A DNA stretch of 64,000 nucleotides from Pontibacter korlensis. Its GTDB lineage: Bacteria > Bacteroidota > Bacteroidia > Cytophagales > Hymenobacteraceae. Position numbers and translations under genes: made by a program. This document shows, in pieces, positions 25,697 to 34,753 of the stretch (position 1 is its first letter; each line of letters starts with the position of its first letter). The notes below the pieces were generated by a model. The model had not been told where the DNA came from, searched no databases, and worked only from the letters and a program-made list of their open reading frames with translations. The stretch is taken from contig NZ_CP009621.1 of assembly GCF_000973725.1 (NCBI RefSeq), positions 1,555,501-1,619,500 of the forward strand, in the 5' to 3' direction.

Positions 25697-27532
25697 CTAT
25701 TCTACTGTAACAGACTTAGCAAGATTACGAGGCTGGTCAACGTTACAGCCGCGCATTACCGCAATATGGTAAGAAAGCAACTGTAGCGGAATTACAGACA
25801 ACAGTGGCATCAGGTGCTCACTTGTCTCCGGAATTTCGATTACGTGGTCCGCCATAGCAGGAATAGTGGTATCGCCCTCGGTTACAATGGCAATCACTTT
25901 ACCTTTACGTGCCTTTACCTCCTGCACATTGGACACGACCTTCTCATAAGAGCTATCTTTTGTAGCAATTACTACTACTGGCATCTGCTCATCGATCAGT
26001 GCGATCGGGCCGTGCTTCATCTCAGCGGCTGGGTAGCCCTCAGCGTGTATATAAGAGATCTCCTTCAGTTTAAGCGCACCTTCCAAAGCAACTGGGAAGT
26101 TATAGCCGCGACCTAAGTAAATGCAGTTAGCTACATCTTTATACTGTTCAGCAATTTTGATGATCTGGTCGTTCAGCTGCAACGCTTCTTCCACTTTGCT
26201 TGGGATTGTCTCTAGCTCTACCATCAGCTCATGCAGCTTCGTCGTCTCAAGAGTACCGCGCTTGCTACCAATAATCATGGCAATCAGTGTGAGTACAGTT
26301 ACCTGTGCTGTAAAGGCTTTGGTGCTTGCCACACCAATCTCAGGTCCGGCATGGGTATAGGCACCCGCATCGGTAGCACGTGCAATAGAAGAACCTACTA
26401 CGTTACAGATACCGAAAATCGTAGCACCTTTCGATTTAGCCAGTTCTATGGCCGCCAATGTGTCCGCTGTCTCACCAGACTGTGAAATGGCAATTACGAT
26501 ATCTTTTTCGTTAAGAATCGGGTTGCGGTAACGGAATTCAGAGGCGTATTCTACCTCTACCGGGATGCGTGCCAAATCTTCAATCAGGTACTCTGCTACC
26601 AGACCAGCGTGCCAGGAAGTACCGCAGGCCACAATGATGATTCTGTTGGCGTTCACGAACTTGTTCTCAAACTCACGGATGCCCGACATCATGAGGTGGT
26701 TGCTCTCGGCAATCATACGGCCGCGCATGCTGTCCAGGATAGAGCGTGGCTGCTCAAAAATTTCCTTCAGCATGAAGTGCTCATAGCCACCCTTCTCAAT
26801 AGACTCCAACTCCATCTCTAGGCGCTGCACATAAGGAGTTTGCTTTACATCCTCTTTCGTGCGAATGTCTAGTTCTCCGTTGTTGATAATCGCCAGCTCG
26901 TAGTCATTCAGGTATACTACCTCATTTGTATACTCGATAATAGGGGTAGCGTCTGAGGCCAGGAAGTATTCTCCTTCTCCGACACCTACTACAAGCGGGC
27001 TACCTTTACGGGCTGCAATCAGTTGGTTAGGACTGTCTTTAGCTAAAACCACAATAGCGTAAGCGCCTACAACTTCATGCATGGCCAAGCGTACAGCCTC
27101 AGGCAAAGTGCAGTTGTTGTTTGCACGGATATCCTCGATCAGGTTGATAAATACTTCTGAGTCTGTATCAGACTGAAATGTATGGCCTTTCTCGATGAGA
27201 AGCTTCTTTAAAGAAGCATAGTTCTCAATAATGCCATTATGGATGATGGCGATGTTGCGGGAGGTAGAGTAGTGTGGGTGGGCGTTAACGTCATTTGGCT
27301 CGCCGTGTGTAGCCCAGCGGGTATGGCCCATGCCAATGTTGCCGTGCGTGTCTTGCGAGGCAAGATATGCCTCCAGGTCAGCTACCTTTCCTTTTTTCTT
27401 ATAAACGCTAAGGTCACCGTTCATCAATGCAATACCTGCACTGTCGTATCCTCTGTACTCAAGCCTTTTCAGGCCTTTAATGATAATTGGGCTCGCTTCT
27501 CGATGCCCAACGTAAGCTACAATTCCACACAT
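25697..27532 (-). CDS. glmS: glutamine--fructose-6-phosphate aminotransferase (isomerizing)
   Basis: GlmS makes glucosamine-6-phosphate from fructose-6-phosphate and glutamine, the entry to UDP-GlcNAc for peptidoglycan and lipid A. The 611-residue protein starts MCGIVAYVGHRE, exposing Cys2 as the N-terminal nucleophile of the glutaminase. Two SIS sugar-isomerase domains follow (ACGTSWHAGLVAEYLIEDL and CIYLGRGYNFPVALEGALKLKEI), ending NLAKSVTVE as in characterised enzymes. A -7 box lies 43 nt upstream of the minus-strand start; no glmS ribozyme is evident in the leader. Confidence 0.97.
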   Translation of the reverse strand: MCGIVAYVGHREASPIIIKGLKRLEYRGYDSAGIALMNGDLSVYKKKGKVADLEAYLASQDTHGNIGMGHTRWATHGEPNDVNAHPHYSTSRNIAIIHNGIIENYASLKKLLIEKGHTFQSDTDSEVFINLIEDIRANNNCTLPEAVRLAMHEVVGAYAIVVLAKDSPNQLIAARKGSPLVVGVGEGEYFLASDATPIIEYTNEVVYLNDYELAIINNGELDIRTKEDVKQTPYVQRLEMELESIEKGGYEHFMLKEIFEQPRSILDSMRGRMIAESNHLMMSGIREFENKFVNANRIIIVACGTSWHAGLVAEYLIEDLARIPVEVEYASEFRYRNPILNEKDIVIAISQSGETADTLAAIELAKSKGATIFGICNVVGSSIARATDAGAYTHAGPEIGVASTKAFTAQVTVLTLIAMIIGSKRGTLETTKLHELMVELETIPSKVEEALQLNDQIIKIAEQYKDVANCIYLGRGYNFPVALEGALKLKEISYIHAEGYPAAEMKHGPIALIDEQMPVVVIATKDSSYEKVVSNVQEVKARKGKVIAIVTEGDTTIPAMADHVIEIPETSEHLMPLLSVIPLQLLSYHIAVMRGCNVDQPRNLAKSVTVE

Positions 27533-27574
27533 AGGTTTTCTTTAATTTATCTCATAGGTACATATAGGTAGCCG

Positions 27575-27582
27575 CAAAGGTA
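27575..27582 (-). promoter_or_regulatory. -7 element of glmS promoter
   Basis: CAAAGGTA on the plus strand reads TACCTTTG on the minus strand, about 43 nt upstream of the start codon. No matching TTG at -33 is found. Confidence 0.5.
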
Positions 27583-27681
27583 TCTATTTCTTTTTTATAT
27601 GTATAACTTCTGCTCGTTAGTGTTGTGTTTTCAGTGTAATATACGAGTCTAAATATCAGTTATAGAAGAGCTTATCTGAAA

Positions 27682-27735
27682 CAAAAAAGAGACTGCCGCT
27701 CTACTACAAAAATGTAATATAAGCGGCAGTCTCTT
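27682..27735 (-). terminator. terminator of the GT5-like gene
   Basis: AAGAGACTGCCGCT (27687-27700) and AGCGGCAGTCTCTT (27722-27735) pair over 14 bp with a 21-nt loop. On the minus strand the stem is followed by TTTTTTGT, ending the 28640-27828 transcript. Confidence 0.85.
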
Positions 27736-27827
27736 GTAACTTTTGTTATAACGGCTTTTGCCCGATAGTGTCTACTCCTGTTTATACTCTTACGTAAAGT
27801 GCAAAAAGAAGCGAGGTGCTTTTTGCT

Positions 27828-28640
27828 TTACTTGCTCAGCTCGTTATAAAGGTTATAGTAGTTGTCCAGCAATGTGTCGTCAGGAGTCACCGTGCTGATA
27901 GTTTTCTTCTTCATAAAGTCGCTGAACAGGGCGCTGATGTTCTCGCTGAAATCTTCGTTTGTCTTGATAACAGCGTCAGCATACTCCATGCCGCACTTAA
28001 TAAAACCATCCGTGTCAGCAGACTGAAGGTGGGTCAACATGCTGTCTTCAATGTCCAGCATCTTTACTTTCTCCAACAGGTCTTCGCTAAACTTGTGGGT
28101 GTAGTTGTTATTATATACAGTGAACATCGACTTACAGTCCTTGAAGATAGGATCCTTCTTGTATGTAGTTTTCAGGTACATCGGGATAAGGCCTGTCATC
28201 CAGTCGTTGCAGTGTACAATGTCTGGCGCCCAACCTAATTTCTTCACTGTTTCCAGCACGCCCTTGCAGAAGAAGATCGCGCGCTCGTCGTTGTCTTGGT
28301 GGAACTTGTTATTCTTGTCAACAAAGACAGACTTTCTGTGGAAGTAATCTTCGTTATCAATAAAATAAACCTGTAGCTTCGCGTTTGGTATAGAGGCTAC
28401 TTTGATTACCAATGGTTTCTCATCGTCACCCACGGCAATGTTAATGCCTGACAGGCGTACCACCTCATGCAAACGGTTTTTGCGCTCGTTTATAAGGCCG
28501 AACCGGGGAACAAATATCCGGATCTCCATCCCTCGTTCCTGCATACCCTGCGGTAGCGTTTGTAAAAACTCAGCTACTTTCGTGGTTTGTAAGAAGGGAT
28601 TGATCTCGGTGGCGGCGTAAAGGATTCGCAATTTTGACAT
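27828..28640 (-). CDS. glycogen/starch synthase-like protein reduced to the N-terminal GT5 domain
   Basis: The 270-residue protein matches only the N-terminal half of GT5 glycogen synthases: RILYAATEINPF at the start, RIFVPRFGLINE near 41-52 and DIVHCNDWMTGLIPMYLK near 142-159, which corresponds to the family HxHDWxTGL region. The KxGGL ADP-glucose loop near residue 20 reads QTTKVAEFL, so it is not conserved, and the entire catalytic C-terminal GT-B half is absent. Such short genes beside panC recur in Bacteroidota in my memory. Enzyme activity as a glycogen synthase is unlikely; a binding or regulatory role is a guess. Transcribed divergently from panC. Confidence 0.72.
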   Translation of the reverse strand: MSKLRILYAATEINPFLQTTKVAEFLQTLPQGMQERGMEIRIFVPRFGLINERKNRLHEVVRLSGINIAVGDDEKPLVIKVASIPNAKLQVYFIDNEDYFHRKSVFVDKNNKFHQDNDERAIFFCKGVLETVKKLGWAPDIVHCNDWMTGLIPMYLKTTYKKDPIFKDCKSMFTVYNNNYTHKFSEDLLEKVKMLDIEDSMLTHLQSADTDGFIKCGMEYADAVIKTNEDFSENISALFSDFMKKKTISTVTPDDTLLDNYYNLYNELSK

Positions 28641-28684
28641 GGGTATGAAGTTAAGATTTTAATAAGCAACAGTATTGGGTCGTG

Positions 28685-28715
28685 CAAAATTAGTATTTTT
28701 TATTCTGATTTTCAA
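28685..28715 (-). promoter_or_regulatory. promoter of the GT5-like gene
   Basis: On the minus strand TTG (plus 28713-28715) is followed after 20 bp by TAATTTTG (plus 28685-28692), a consensus Bacteroidota promoter. The start codon lies about 44 nt downstream. Confidence 0.6.
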
Positions 28716-28732
28716 TTTATAGCGCTGTAACT

Positions 28733-28740
28733 TACTTTTG
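28733..28740 (+). promoter_or_regulatory. -7 element of panC promoter
   Basis: TACTTTTG precedes the panC ATG by 37 nt. It is divergent from the box at 28685-28692, with 40 bp between them. Confidence 0.5.
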
Positions 28741-28777
28741 CCGGCTTTACATAAGCATCAACAGACATACCACCGAC

Positions 28778-29632
28778 ATGGAAGTTATAGAGCAGGTTAG
28801 TAAAATCAGGGAACGTATGCAGGCGCTGCGCTGTAGCGGAAAGCGCATTGGCTTTGTGCCAACCATGGGTGCCCTGCACGAGGGGCACCTGCAGCTGCTG
28901 CGCGCTTCTGTTCAGGAGAACGATGTAACCGTTTGCAGTATTTTCGTAAATCCCACCCAATTCAATAACCCGGACGATTATAAACTATATCCTCGCACCA
29001 TGGAGCAGGATACCGAGCTGCTGAAATCAGTAGGCTGTGATATATTGTTTGCACCAGTTGCAGAAGAGGTATATGCACAACAATCACTGCTGCAGTTTAG
29101 TTTCGGAGCGTTAGAAGGGGTAATGGAAGGTGAGCACCGCCCAGGCCATTTTAACGGTGTAGCTACCATCGTAAGTAAGCTTTTCCACTTTGTGCAGCCC
29201 CACCGCGCTTACTTTGGGCAGAAAGACCTGCAGCAGGTGGCTATCGTAAAACAGCTGGTGCAGGCCCTGAGCTTTGACCTGGAGATAGTGCGCTACCCTA
29301 CCATGCGAGAGGAAGATGGGCTGGCTATGTCGTCGAGAAATAAAAGGCTGGGTGCCGAGCAACGGCAGACAGCAACGGCGCTGTATAAGGCTTTACAGTT
29401 GGCAAAAGGGCAACTGGGGCAGAAGCCAGTATATAGCATAAAGGCTACAGTGGAAGCTTACTTGGCAGGTATGCAGCAGGTAAACCTGGAATATTTTGAG
29501 GTAGCAAACCCTGATACCTTACAGCCACTAACAGAGCTAGGAGGAGAGCAGGAAGTAGCGCTTTGCATAGCAGCCTTTGTTGGCCCTGTTCGCTTGATTG
29601 ATAACATTCTGGTGAATCTAAACGAAGTATAG
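28778..29632 (+). CDS. panC: pantothenate synthetase (pantoate--beta-alanine ligase)
   Basis: PanC joins pantoate and beta-alanine with ATP to form pantothenate. The 284-residue protein shows VPTMGALHEGHL at 28-39 (HxGH-like nucleotide site), FVNPTQFNNPDDYKLYPRT, GEHRPGHFNGVATIV, FGQKDLQQ and EEDGLAMSSRN (KMSKS-like). Length is typical. It heads a run of forward genes; panD follows 95 nt later, which supplies the beta-alanine substrate. Confidence 0.97.
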   Translation: MEVIEQVSKIRERMQALRCSGKRIGFVPTMGALHEGHLQLLRASVQENDVTVCSIFVNPTQFNNPDDYKLYPRTMEQDTELLKSVGCDILFAPVAEEVYAQQSLLQFSFGALEGVMEGEHRPGHFNGVATIVSKLFHFVQPHRAYFGQKDLQQVAIVKQLVQALSFDLEIVRYPTMREEDGLAMSSRNKRLGAEQRQTATALYKALQLAKGQLGQKPVYSIKATVEAYLAGMQQVNLEYFEVANPDTLQPLTELGGEQEVALCIAAFVGPVRLIDNILVNLNEV

Positions 29633-29727
29633 TTTGTTGGAAAAACAGAGACGGTAAGCAGCAGTTAGTGTTGGTAGTTAATATGATTCCAATTGTCTAA
29701 CTTTACGCTCTATTACTAAAGTACACC

Positions 29728-30075
29728 ATGTATATTGAGGTTTTAAAATCTAAAATCCACCGTTGTAAGGTAACGCAGGCCGAGCTGCACTATGTGGGTA
29801 GCATTACAGTTGATGAGGACCTGATGGATGCCGCCAACATAGTGGAGAATGAGAAAGTACAGATCGTTAACATCAACAATGGGGAGCGCTTCGAAACCTA
29901 TGTGATTAAAGGTGAGCGTGGCACAGGCACTGTTTGCCTGAATGGCCCAGCGGCACGTAAAGTACAGGTTGGCGATGTTGTGATCATTATCTCTTACTGC
30001 AGCATTAAATTCGAAGACGCTAAAAACCATACCCCTACACTTGTATTCCCTGACCAGCATAACCGCTTGGTGTAA
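29728..30075 (+). CDS. panD: aspartate 1-decarboxylase proenzyme
   Basis: PanD makes beta-alanine from aspartate using a pyruvoyl cofactor formed by self-cleavage between Gly24 and Ser25. That GS pair is present ([10 protein letters not shown], residues 20-29), together with the conserved N-terminus [16 protein letters not shown] and the C-terminal RxV.V region. Length of 115 residues is normal. It sits between panC and a flippase-like gene. Possible -7 TAACTTTA at 29698-29705 suggests some independent transcription. Confidence 0.97.
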   Translation: MYIEVLKSKIHRCKVTQAELHYVGSITVDEDLMDAANIVENEKVQIVNINNGERFETYVIKGERGTGTVCLNGPAARKVQVGDVVIIISYCSIKFEDAKNHTPTLVFPDQHNRLV

Positions 30076-30084
30076 TACACTTGC

Positions 30085-31131
30085 ATGAATAAACTGCTCT
30101 CGTTTCTGAAATATGTCCTGCTCATGAGTGTATCTGCATTCCTGATGTGGTACGCGCTGAAGGAGCTGGATTTTCAGAAAATGTGGGCAGAGTTTCAAAA
30201 CGCCGACTACGGCTGGTTAATGGTGTCGGTGGTGATGGGCTTGTTGGCTTACCTGAGCCGTGCCATGCGTTGGCAAATGCAAATAAAGCCTACAGGCCAT
30301 AACCCACCTCTCCGTAACACCTATAATGCCATGATGGTGGGCTATGTTGCTAACCTGGTATTCCCGAGAATGGGAGAAGTGGCTCGCTGTACCATGCTGC
30401 GGCGTACTGATAACCTCCCGCTTAACACTGGCTTTGGTACTGTAATTGCAGAGCGCATCATCGATATGCTGATGCTGCTGTTGGTGGTTGGGCTCACCTT
30501 TATGGTGGAGTTTGGGCGCATTCGCAACTTTTTTCTTGATCTCTTTTCTAATAAGTATGCCACCCTGGAGCAAAGCATAAGCTCCCTATACTGGGTGTTT
30601 TGGGTAATGCTTATTTCTGTAGTGGTGGTGCTTATTGTAGGGCTACGCTACTTAAGTCTTCTGCGGAAGAATTCTCTTTTCCGTAAGGCGGTGCAATTTG
30701 TACGGGGCATGCTGCAAGGCATATTCAGTGTAACAAAGCTAGAGAACCAATTTGCTTTTTGGGGCCATACTTTGTTTGTCTGGCTGATGTATTACGGAAT
30801 GAGCCTTACTGTATTTTATGCCTTGCCTGCTACTGCCGGCTTAGGCTGGGGGGCTGCACTCTCTGTGCTTTTAGTAGGTACGCTTGGCATGGCGGCCCCA
30901 GTGCAAGGCGGTATAGGGGTTTACCACTTGCTGGTGCAGTCTACGCTGCTTCTTTATGGCGTGCCCAAAGAAGCCGGAATGGCTTATGCTCTGTTGGCGC
31001 ATACCTCGCAAACACTTTTGGTAGTTGTAATGGGAGTGATTAGTTTTATGGCAAGCATGCTACGCGGGGCAAAACCTGTGGAGGCAGAGCACAGTCATAC
31101 TTCTACTCAAGCCCATGAACTCAAAAGATAA
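30085..31131 (+). CDS. lysylphosphatidylglycerol synthase transmembrane-domain (UPF0104/LPG-flippase-like) protein
   Basis: The 348-residue protein has 8 or so hydrophobic helices and the family landmarks NPPLRNTYNAMMVGYVANLVFPRMGEVARCTMLRR (about 73-107) and AAPVQGGIGVYHLLVQSTLLLYG near 270-293. It has only the membrane flippase-like domain and no MprF catalytic domain. Members are implicated in moving lipids or polyprenyl-linked sugars across the inner membrane; specificity is unknown. It starts 10 nt after panD and ends inside the start of hldE by 17 nt, so these genes are cotranscribed. Confidence 0.85.
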   Translation: MNKLLSFLKYVLLMSVSAFLMWYALKELDFQKMWAEFQNADYGWLMVSVVMGLLAYLSRAMRWQMQIKPTGHNPPLRNTYNAMMVGYVANLVFPRMGEVARCTMLRRTDNLPLNTGFGTVIAERIIDMLMLLLVVGLTFMVEFGRIRNFFLDLFSNKYATLEQSISSLYWVFWVMLISVVVVLIVGLRYLSLLRKNSLFRKAVQFVRGMLQGIFSVTKLENQFAFWGHTLFVWLMYYGMSLTVFYALPATAGLGWGAALSVLLVGTLGMAAPVQGGIGVYHLLVQSTLLLYGVPKEAGMAYALLAHTSQTLLVVVMGVISFMASMLRGAKPVEAEHSHTSTQAHELKR

Positions 31132-31612
31132 GATTTATACCCTCCCGCAGCTGCTCGATCAGGTGCAAAGCTGGCGCACACAAGGCCAGAAAATTATTTT
31201 CACCAACGGTTGCTTTGACCTGCTCCACCTTGGCCACGTCGACTACTTGGAAAAAGCACGACAACTTGGCGATAAGTTAGTTCTAGGCTTGAATACAGAT
31301 GCCTCAATCAGCCGTATAAAAGGACCCACCCGGCCGTTGCAAGACGAAATGTCACGCGCGCGCGTTATGGCATCCCTTTTGTTTATAGATGCTGTAGTGT
31401 TCTTCGACGAAGATACGCCCCTGGAGCTGATAGAGGCTGTGCAGCCGGATATATTGGTTAAAGGAGATGACTACGCCGTAGAACAGATTGTAGGGCATGA
31501 AGTAGTGCAAGCCCGTGGCGGATCGGTGCAGACCGTGCCGCTGGTTAAAGGCTACTCCACAACCAACATCGTAAAAAAAATAGAGAACAACATCAACCCT
31601 AATAAAGCTTAA
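31115..31612 (+). CDS. hldE: D-glycero-beta-D-manno-heptose 1-phosphate adenylyltransferase
   Basis: This is the nucleotidyltransferase half (RfaE2 domain) of the HldE activity: it transfers AMP to heptose-1-phosphate to give ADP-heptose for lipopolysaccharide inner core. The 165-residue protein has the HxGH motif in FTNGCFDLLHLGHVDYL at 30-46 and the family segment VKGDDYAVEQIVGHEVVQARGG plus STTNIVKKI. The kinase half is not fused here. Start ATG 31115 overlaps the preceding membrane gene by 17 nt. The generic cytidylyltransferase family is the only alternative; the end motif supports RfaE2. Confidence 0.92.
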   Translation: MNSKDKIYTLPQLLDQVQSWRTQGQKIIFTNGCFDLLHLGHVDYLEKARQLGDKLVLGLNTDASISRIKGPTRPLQDEMSRARVMASLLFIDAVVFFDEDTPLELIEAVQPDILVKGDDYAVEQIVGHEVVQARGGSVQTVPLVKGYSTTNIVKKIENNINPNKA

Positions 31613-31621
31613 GTAAAGACC

Positions 31622-32302
31622 ATGCTTGGAATATATTTTATTGGTATCGTATTCATGCTGATTAGTATGGGTGTGAGTGCCCGACTAAAAAGCAAGTTTA
31701 AAAAGTACTCCCAGACTCCGTTAAGCTCTGGCCTGAGTGGCCGTGAGGTAGCAGAGATGATGCTGCGCGACAACGGAATTACAGATGTGCGTGTTATATC
31801 GGTGGCGGGTAAGCTAACTGACCACTACAACCCTGCCGACAAGACAGTAAACCTGAGTGAGTATGTGTATGAAGCGCGTAGTGCCGCTGCCGCTGCAGTA
31901 GCAGCCCACGAATGTGGTCACGCGGTGCAGCATGCCAAAGCCTATAGCTTCCTTAAGTTCCGTTCGGCTATGGTTCCTGCGCTTAGCATTGCCTCGCGCT
32001 ACATGCAATGGATCATCCTGATTGGTATCTTGATGCTGCAGACTACACCTGTGCCGTTGGCAATTGGTGTGGCCCTTTTTGGCCTTACCACCCTGTTTAG
32101 TTTTATAACACTGCCGGTTGAGTTTGATGCTAGCAAGCGTGCCTTGGCTTGGATAGACAGACGCGGCATTGTAACGACGCAGGAACATGGTATGGCGAAA
32201 GATGCTCTGAAGTGGGCAGCTCTTACCTATGTGGTAGCTGCACTTGGCTCACTGGCAACGTTGCTATACTATGTGTCGCTGCTGATGGGCCGCCGCGATT
32301 AA
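31622..32302 (+). CDS. YugP-type zinc metallopeptidase, membrane protein
   Basis: The 226-residue protein is a neutral zinc metallopeptidase of the PF04298 type. The HECGH motif at residues 96-100 carries the zinc-binding histidines and general base, and helices at about 1-20, 125-150 and 200-222 are hydrophobic. The substrate is not known for the family. It starts 9 nt after hldE and is the last gene before a terminator, so it is probably in the same transcript. Confidence 0.88.
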   Translation: MLGIYFIGIVFMLISMGVSARLKSKFKKYSQTPLSSGLSGREVAEMMLRDNGITDVRVISVAGKLTDHYNPADKTVNLSEYVYEARSAAAAAVAAHECGHAVQHAKAYSFLKFRSAMVPALSIASRYMQWIILIGILMLQTTPVPLAIGVALFGLTTLFSFITLPVEFDASKRALAWIDRRGIVTTQEHGMAKDALKWAALTYVVAALGSLATLLYYVSLLMGRRD

Positions 32303-32332
32303 AGAAAAAGTTTAATCTGCCTGATTATACTG

Positions 32333-32372
32333 GCGCCGCCTGCTGCTTTTGCACTGGCGGCGCTTTCTTTTT
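32333..32372 (+). terminator. terminator after the metallopeptidase gene
   Basis: GCGCCGCC (32333-32340) and GGCGGCGC (32356-32363) form an 8-bp GC stem with a 15-nt loop, followed by TTTCTTTTT. Confidence 0.88.
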
Positions 32373-32447
32373 GTGCATTTCTGTAACCTGTGCTATTCAA
32401 ACATGTACAAACCCGTGGCGCTGCACGACAATTGGCAGAATATTCAG

Positions 32448-32479
32448 TTGAATTAATGCAACTGAATTTCATAATTTTG
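32448..32479 (+). promoter_or_regulatory. promoter of the acyl-CoA dehydrogenase gene
   Basis: TTG at 32448-32450 and TAATTTTG at 32472-32479 are 21 bp apart, a good fit to the Bacteroidota consensus. The start ATG is at 32528. Confidence 0.65.
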
Positions 32480-32527
32480 TTACGGAATTAAAAACTAGTT
32501 TAAATATCATCCTATTTGATAACGCAT

Positions 32528-33667
32528 ATGAACTTTCAACTAACAGAGGAACACTTGGCAGTACAGGCTGCCGCCCGTGAATTTGCCCAAACTGAGCTGT
32601 TGCCTGGCGTAATTGAGCGCGACGAGCATCAGAAGTTTCCGGCGGATCAAATTAAAAAGATGGGCGAGCTTGGCTTTCTGGGCATGATGGTAGACCCCAA
32701 GTATGGCGGTGGCGGCATGGATACGATCTCCTATGTGCTGGCTATGGAAGAAATTTCCAAAGTGGACGCCTCTGCTTCTGTGGTGATGTCGGTAAATAAT
32801 TCGCTTGTTTGTTGGGGTATAGAGAAGTTTGGTACTGAGGAGCAAAAGCAAAAGTATCTGACCAAACTTGCAACTGGTGAAATTATCGGTGCTTTTTGTC
32901 TTTCTGAGCCTGAGGCAGGTTCTGATGCTACTTCGCAGCGTACAACAGCCGAGGACAAAGGAGATTACTACCTGCTGAATGGTACAAAAAATTGGATTAC
33001 AAACGGCAGTACAGCTTCTGTTTACCTAGTAATAGCACAAACTTACCCTGAAAAAGGCCACCGTGGCATAAATGCTCTGATAGTAGAGCGCGAAATGGAA
33101 GGATTCGAAGTTGGACTTAAAGAAAATAAATTAGGAATTCGTGGCTCTGATACCCACTCTTTAATGTTTACTGACGTAAAAGTACCAAAAGAGAACAGGA
33201 TCGGAGAAGATGGCTTCGGGTTTAAGTTTGCGATGCAAACATTGGCTGGAGGGCGTATTGGTATCGCCTCCCAAGCTCTGGGGATAGCCTCGGGAGCCAT
33301 GGAGCTGGCCTTGAAGTACTCTAAAGAGCGCAAGGCTTTTGGCGTTGAAATTGCTAAACACCAGGCGATACAGTTTAAGCTGGCTGATATGGCAACAAAC
33401 ATTGAAGCGGCTCGCTTGTTGTGCCTGCAGGCTGCCTACGATAAGGACGCACACCGCGATTATGGCAAGTCTGGTGCTATGGCAAAGCTGTTTGCATCTA
33501 AAGTAGCTATGGAAACAACCGTGGAAGCAGTACAAATTCACGGAGGTTACGGTTTCGTGAAAGAGTACCATGTGGAGCGCCTAATGCGTGATGCCAAGAT
33601 CACACAAATTTACGAAGGTACCTCTGAGATACAGAAAATAGTAATTTCAAGAGAATTGCTCAAGTAA
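32528..33667 (+). CDS. acyl-CoA dehydrogenase (short/medium-chain type)
   Basis: The enzyme catalyses FAD-dependent alpha,beta-dehydrogenation of acyl-CoA. The 379-residue protein has the FAD/substrate signatures GAFCLSEPEAGSDA (near residues 121-134), KNWITNG near 155 and the C-terminal IYEGTSEIQKIVISREL, whose Glu363 sits where the catalytic base of short-chain dehydrogenases lies. Length fits a beta-oxidation or branched-chain-amino-acid pathway enzyme; exact chain length cannot be fixed by eye. ATG 32528 is preferred over TTG 32516. Monocistronic. Confidence 0.94.
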   Translation: MNFQLTEEHLAVQAAAREFAQTELLPGVIERDEHQKFPADQIKKMGELGFLGMMVDPKYGGGGMDTISYVLAMEEISKVDASASVVMSVNNSLVCWGIEKFGTEEQKQKYLTKLATGEIIGAFCLSEPEAGSDATSQRTTAEDKGDYYLLNGTKNWITNGSTASVYLVIAQTYPEKGHRGINALIVEREMEGFEVGLKENKLGIRGSDTHSLMFTDVKVPKENRIGEDGFGFKFAMQTLAGGRIGIASQALGIASGAMELALKYSKERKAFGVEIAKHQAIQFKLADMATNIEAARLLCLQAAYDKDAHRDYGKSGAMAKLFASKVAMETTVEAVQIHGGYGFVKEYHVERLMRDAKITQIYEGTSEIQKIVISRELLK

Positions 33668-33826
33668 GATTAGGCTTAAAACGCTGTTTCCATGTGAATT
33701 GAGCTATAGATAGTCTTTGTTGAATTAAAATAAATTTTAAGATAATTTTTGAAGTTTATAAAGATTAGTCTTAGCTTTAGGCCAAAATTAAAGGGTTTAT
33801 AGTATAAAAGTTAGTTGGTAACACAC

Positions 33827-34753
33827 ATGGAAGATTACAATAAGATTATTGAATCGCTTGGGGTGCGATTCATTAAGGCTAAAAATCTGGTGTTGCAACA
33901 GCCGTTCACGGTGCGCAATTACTACGATGTAGGTAACAATTTGATCCTGCTACATAAGGGCAGTATCTTTTTTGGTGATGAGGAGCAGGTGGTAGAAGAA
34001 GGGGAACTTCTATTCATTCCTGGTGGCCGAAGCACAAAAGTTACCTATGGCCCAACTGGTGAGGGTAAGTCTATCACCAACGACGACCTGATTACGAACA
34101 GAGAGAAGTTCTTCAGAAGTAACAACGACCTGGACCTGATAGGTGATGCAGAAGAGAGCCACAGCTACGTGAGCTTCGAAGCAAAAGTATTTGACTCGGT
34201 TAACTTCTTTGCATCGCTGGATCTGCCGGCATTCCTGATCTCTAACAACACAAAGCTTGCCAATCTGGTGATCAAAGTGGTTGAAGAGAACATGCAGGAG
34301 CTACCTGGTAAAGAGCGCTTGATTGGCCTTTACACAGAGCAGATTGTGGTGGAGATTGTTCGTCACATCCTGAAGAACAGAATGTTCGTGGAGCAGCTGG
34401 CTACAAACAGCACATACTTCAAAGACCCTCGCCTCATCGACCTGTTCAACTACATTAAGGAGAACTTGGGTGGCGATCTGTCTAACAAGGTGCTTTCTAA
34501 CGTGGCTAATGTGTCTGAGGACTATGTAGGTCAGTACTTCAAGATGCTGACTGGGATCAACCCTCAGGATTACATTGAGTACCAGCGTATGGAGCGTGCG
34601 GTGTTCCTGCTACGCACTACCAAGAAGAGCATCCGCGAGATTGGTAAAGAAGTTGGTTACAAAGACACTGCTTACTTCTGCCGTCGCTTTAAGATGATGT
34701 TTGGTATACCTGCCGGTAAGATGCGTCGCCGTGAATCAGCGATGAACATCTAA
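33827..34753 (+). CDS. AraC family transcriptional regulator
   Basis: The 308-residue protein has an N-terminal cupin-like sensor region (TVRNYYDVGNNLILLHKGSIFFGDEE) and a C-terminal double helix-turn-helix (about 210-305): KVLSNVANVSEDYVGQYFKM then IREIGKEVGYKDTAYFCRRFKMMFG and IPAGKMRRR. It binds DNA through two HTH units. Ligand and targets are unknown. ATG 33827 is preferred over the in-frame TTG at 33815. The 3' end overlaps the convergent GGGP-synthase gene by 18 nt with no terminator between them. Confidence 0.9.
   Translation: MEDYNKIIESLGVRFIKAKNLVLQQPFTVRNYYDVGNNLILLHKGSIFFGDEEQVVEEGELLFIPGGRSTKVTYGPTGEGKSITNDDLITNREKFFRSNNDLDLIGDAEESHSYVSFEAKVFDSVNFFASLDLPAFLISNNTKLANLVIKVVEENMQELPGKERLIGLYTEQIVVEIVRHILKNRMFVEQLATNSTYFKDPRLIDLFNYIKENLGGDLSNKVLSNVANVSEDYVGQYFKMLTGINPQDYIEYQRMERAVFLLRTTKKSIREIGKEVGYKDTAYFCRRFKMMFGIPAGKMRRRESAMNI

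Noticed and set aside
27533..27827. glmS ribozyme in the minus-strand leader
   Set aside because: I see no double-pseudoknot core upstream of glmS; only a promoter box and the terminator of the divergent-side gene are present.
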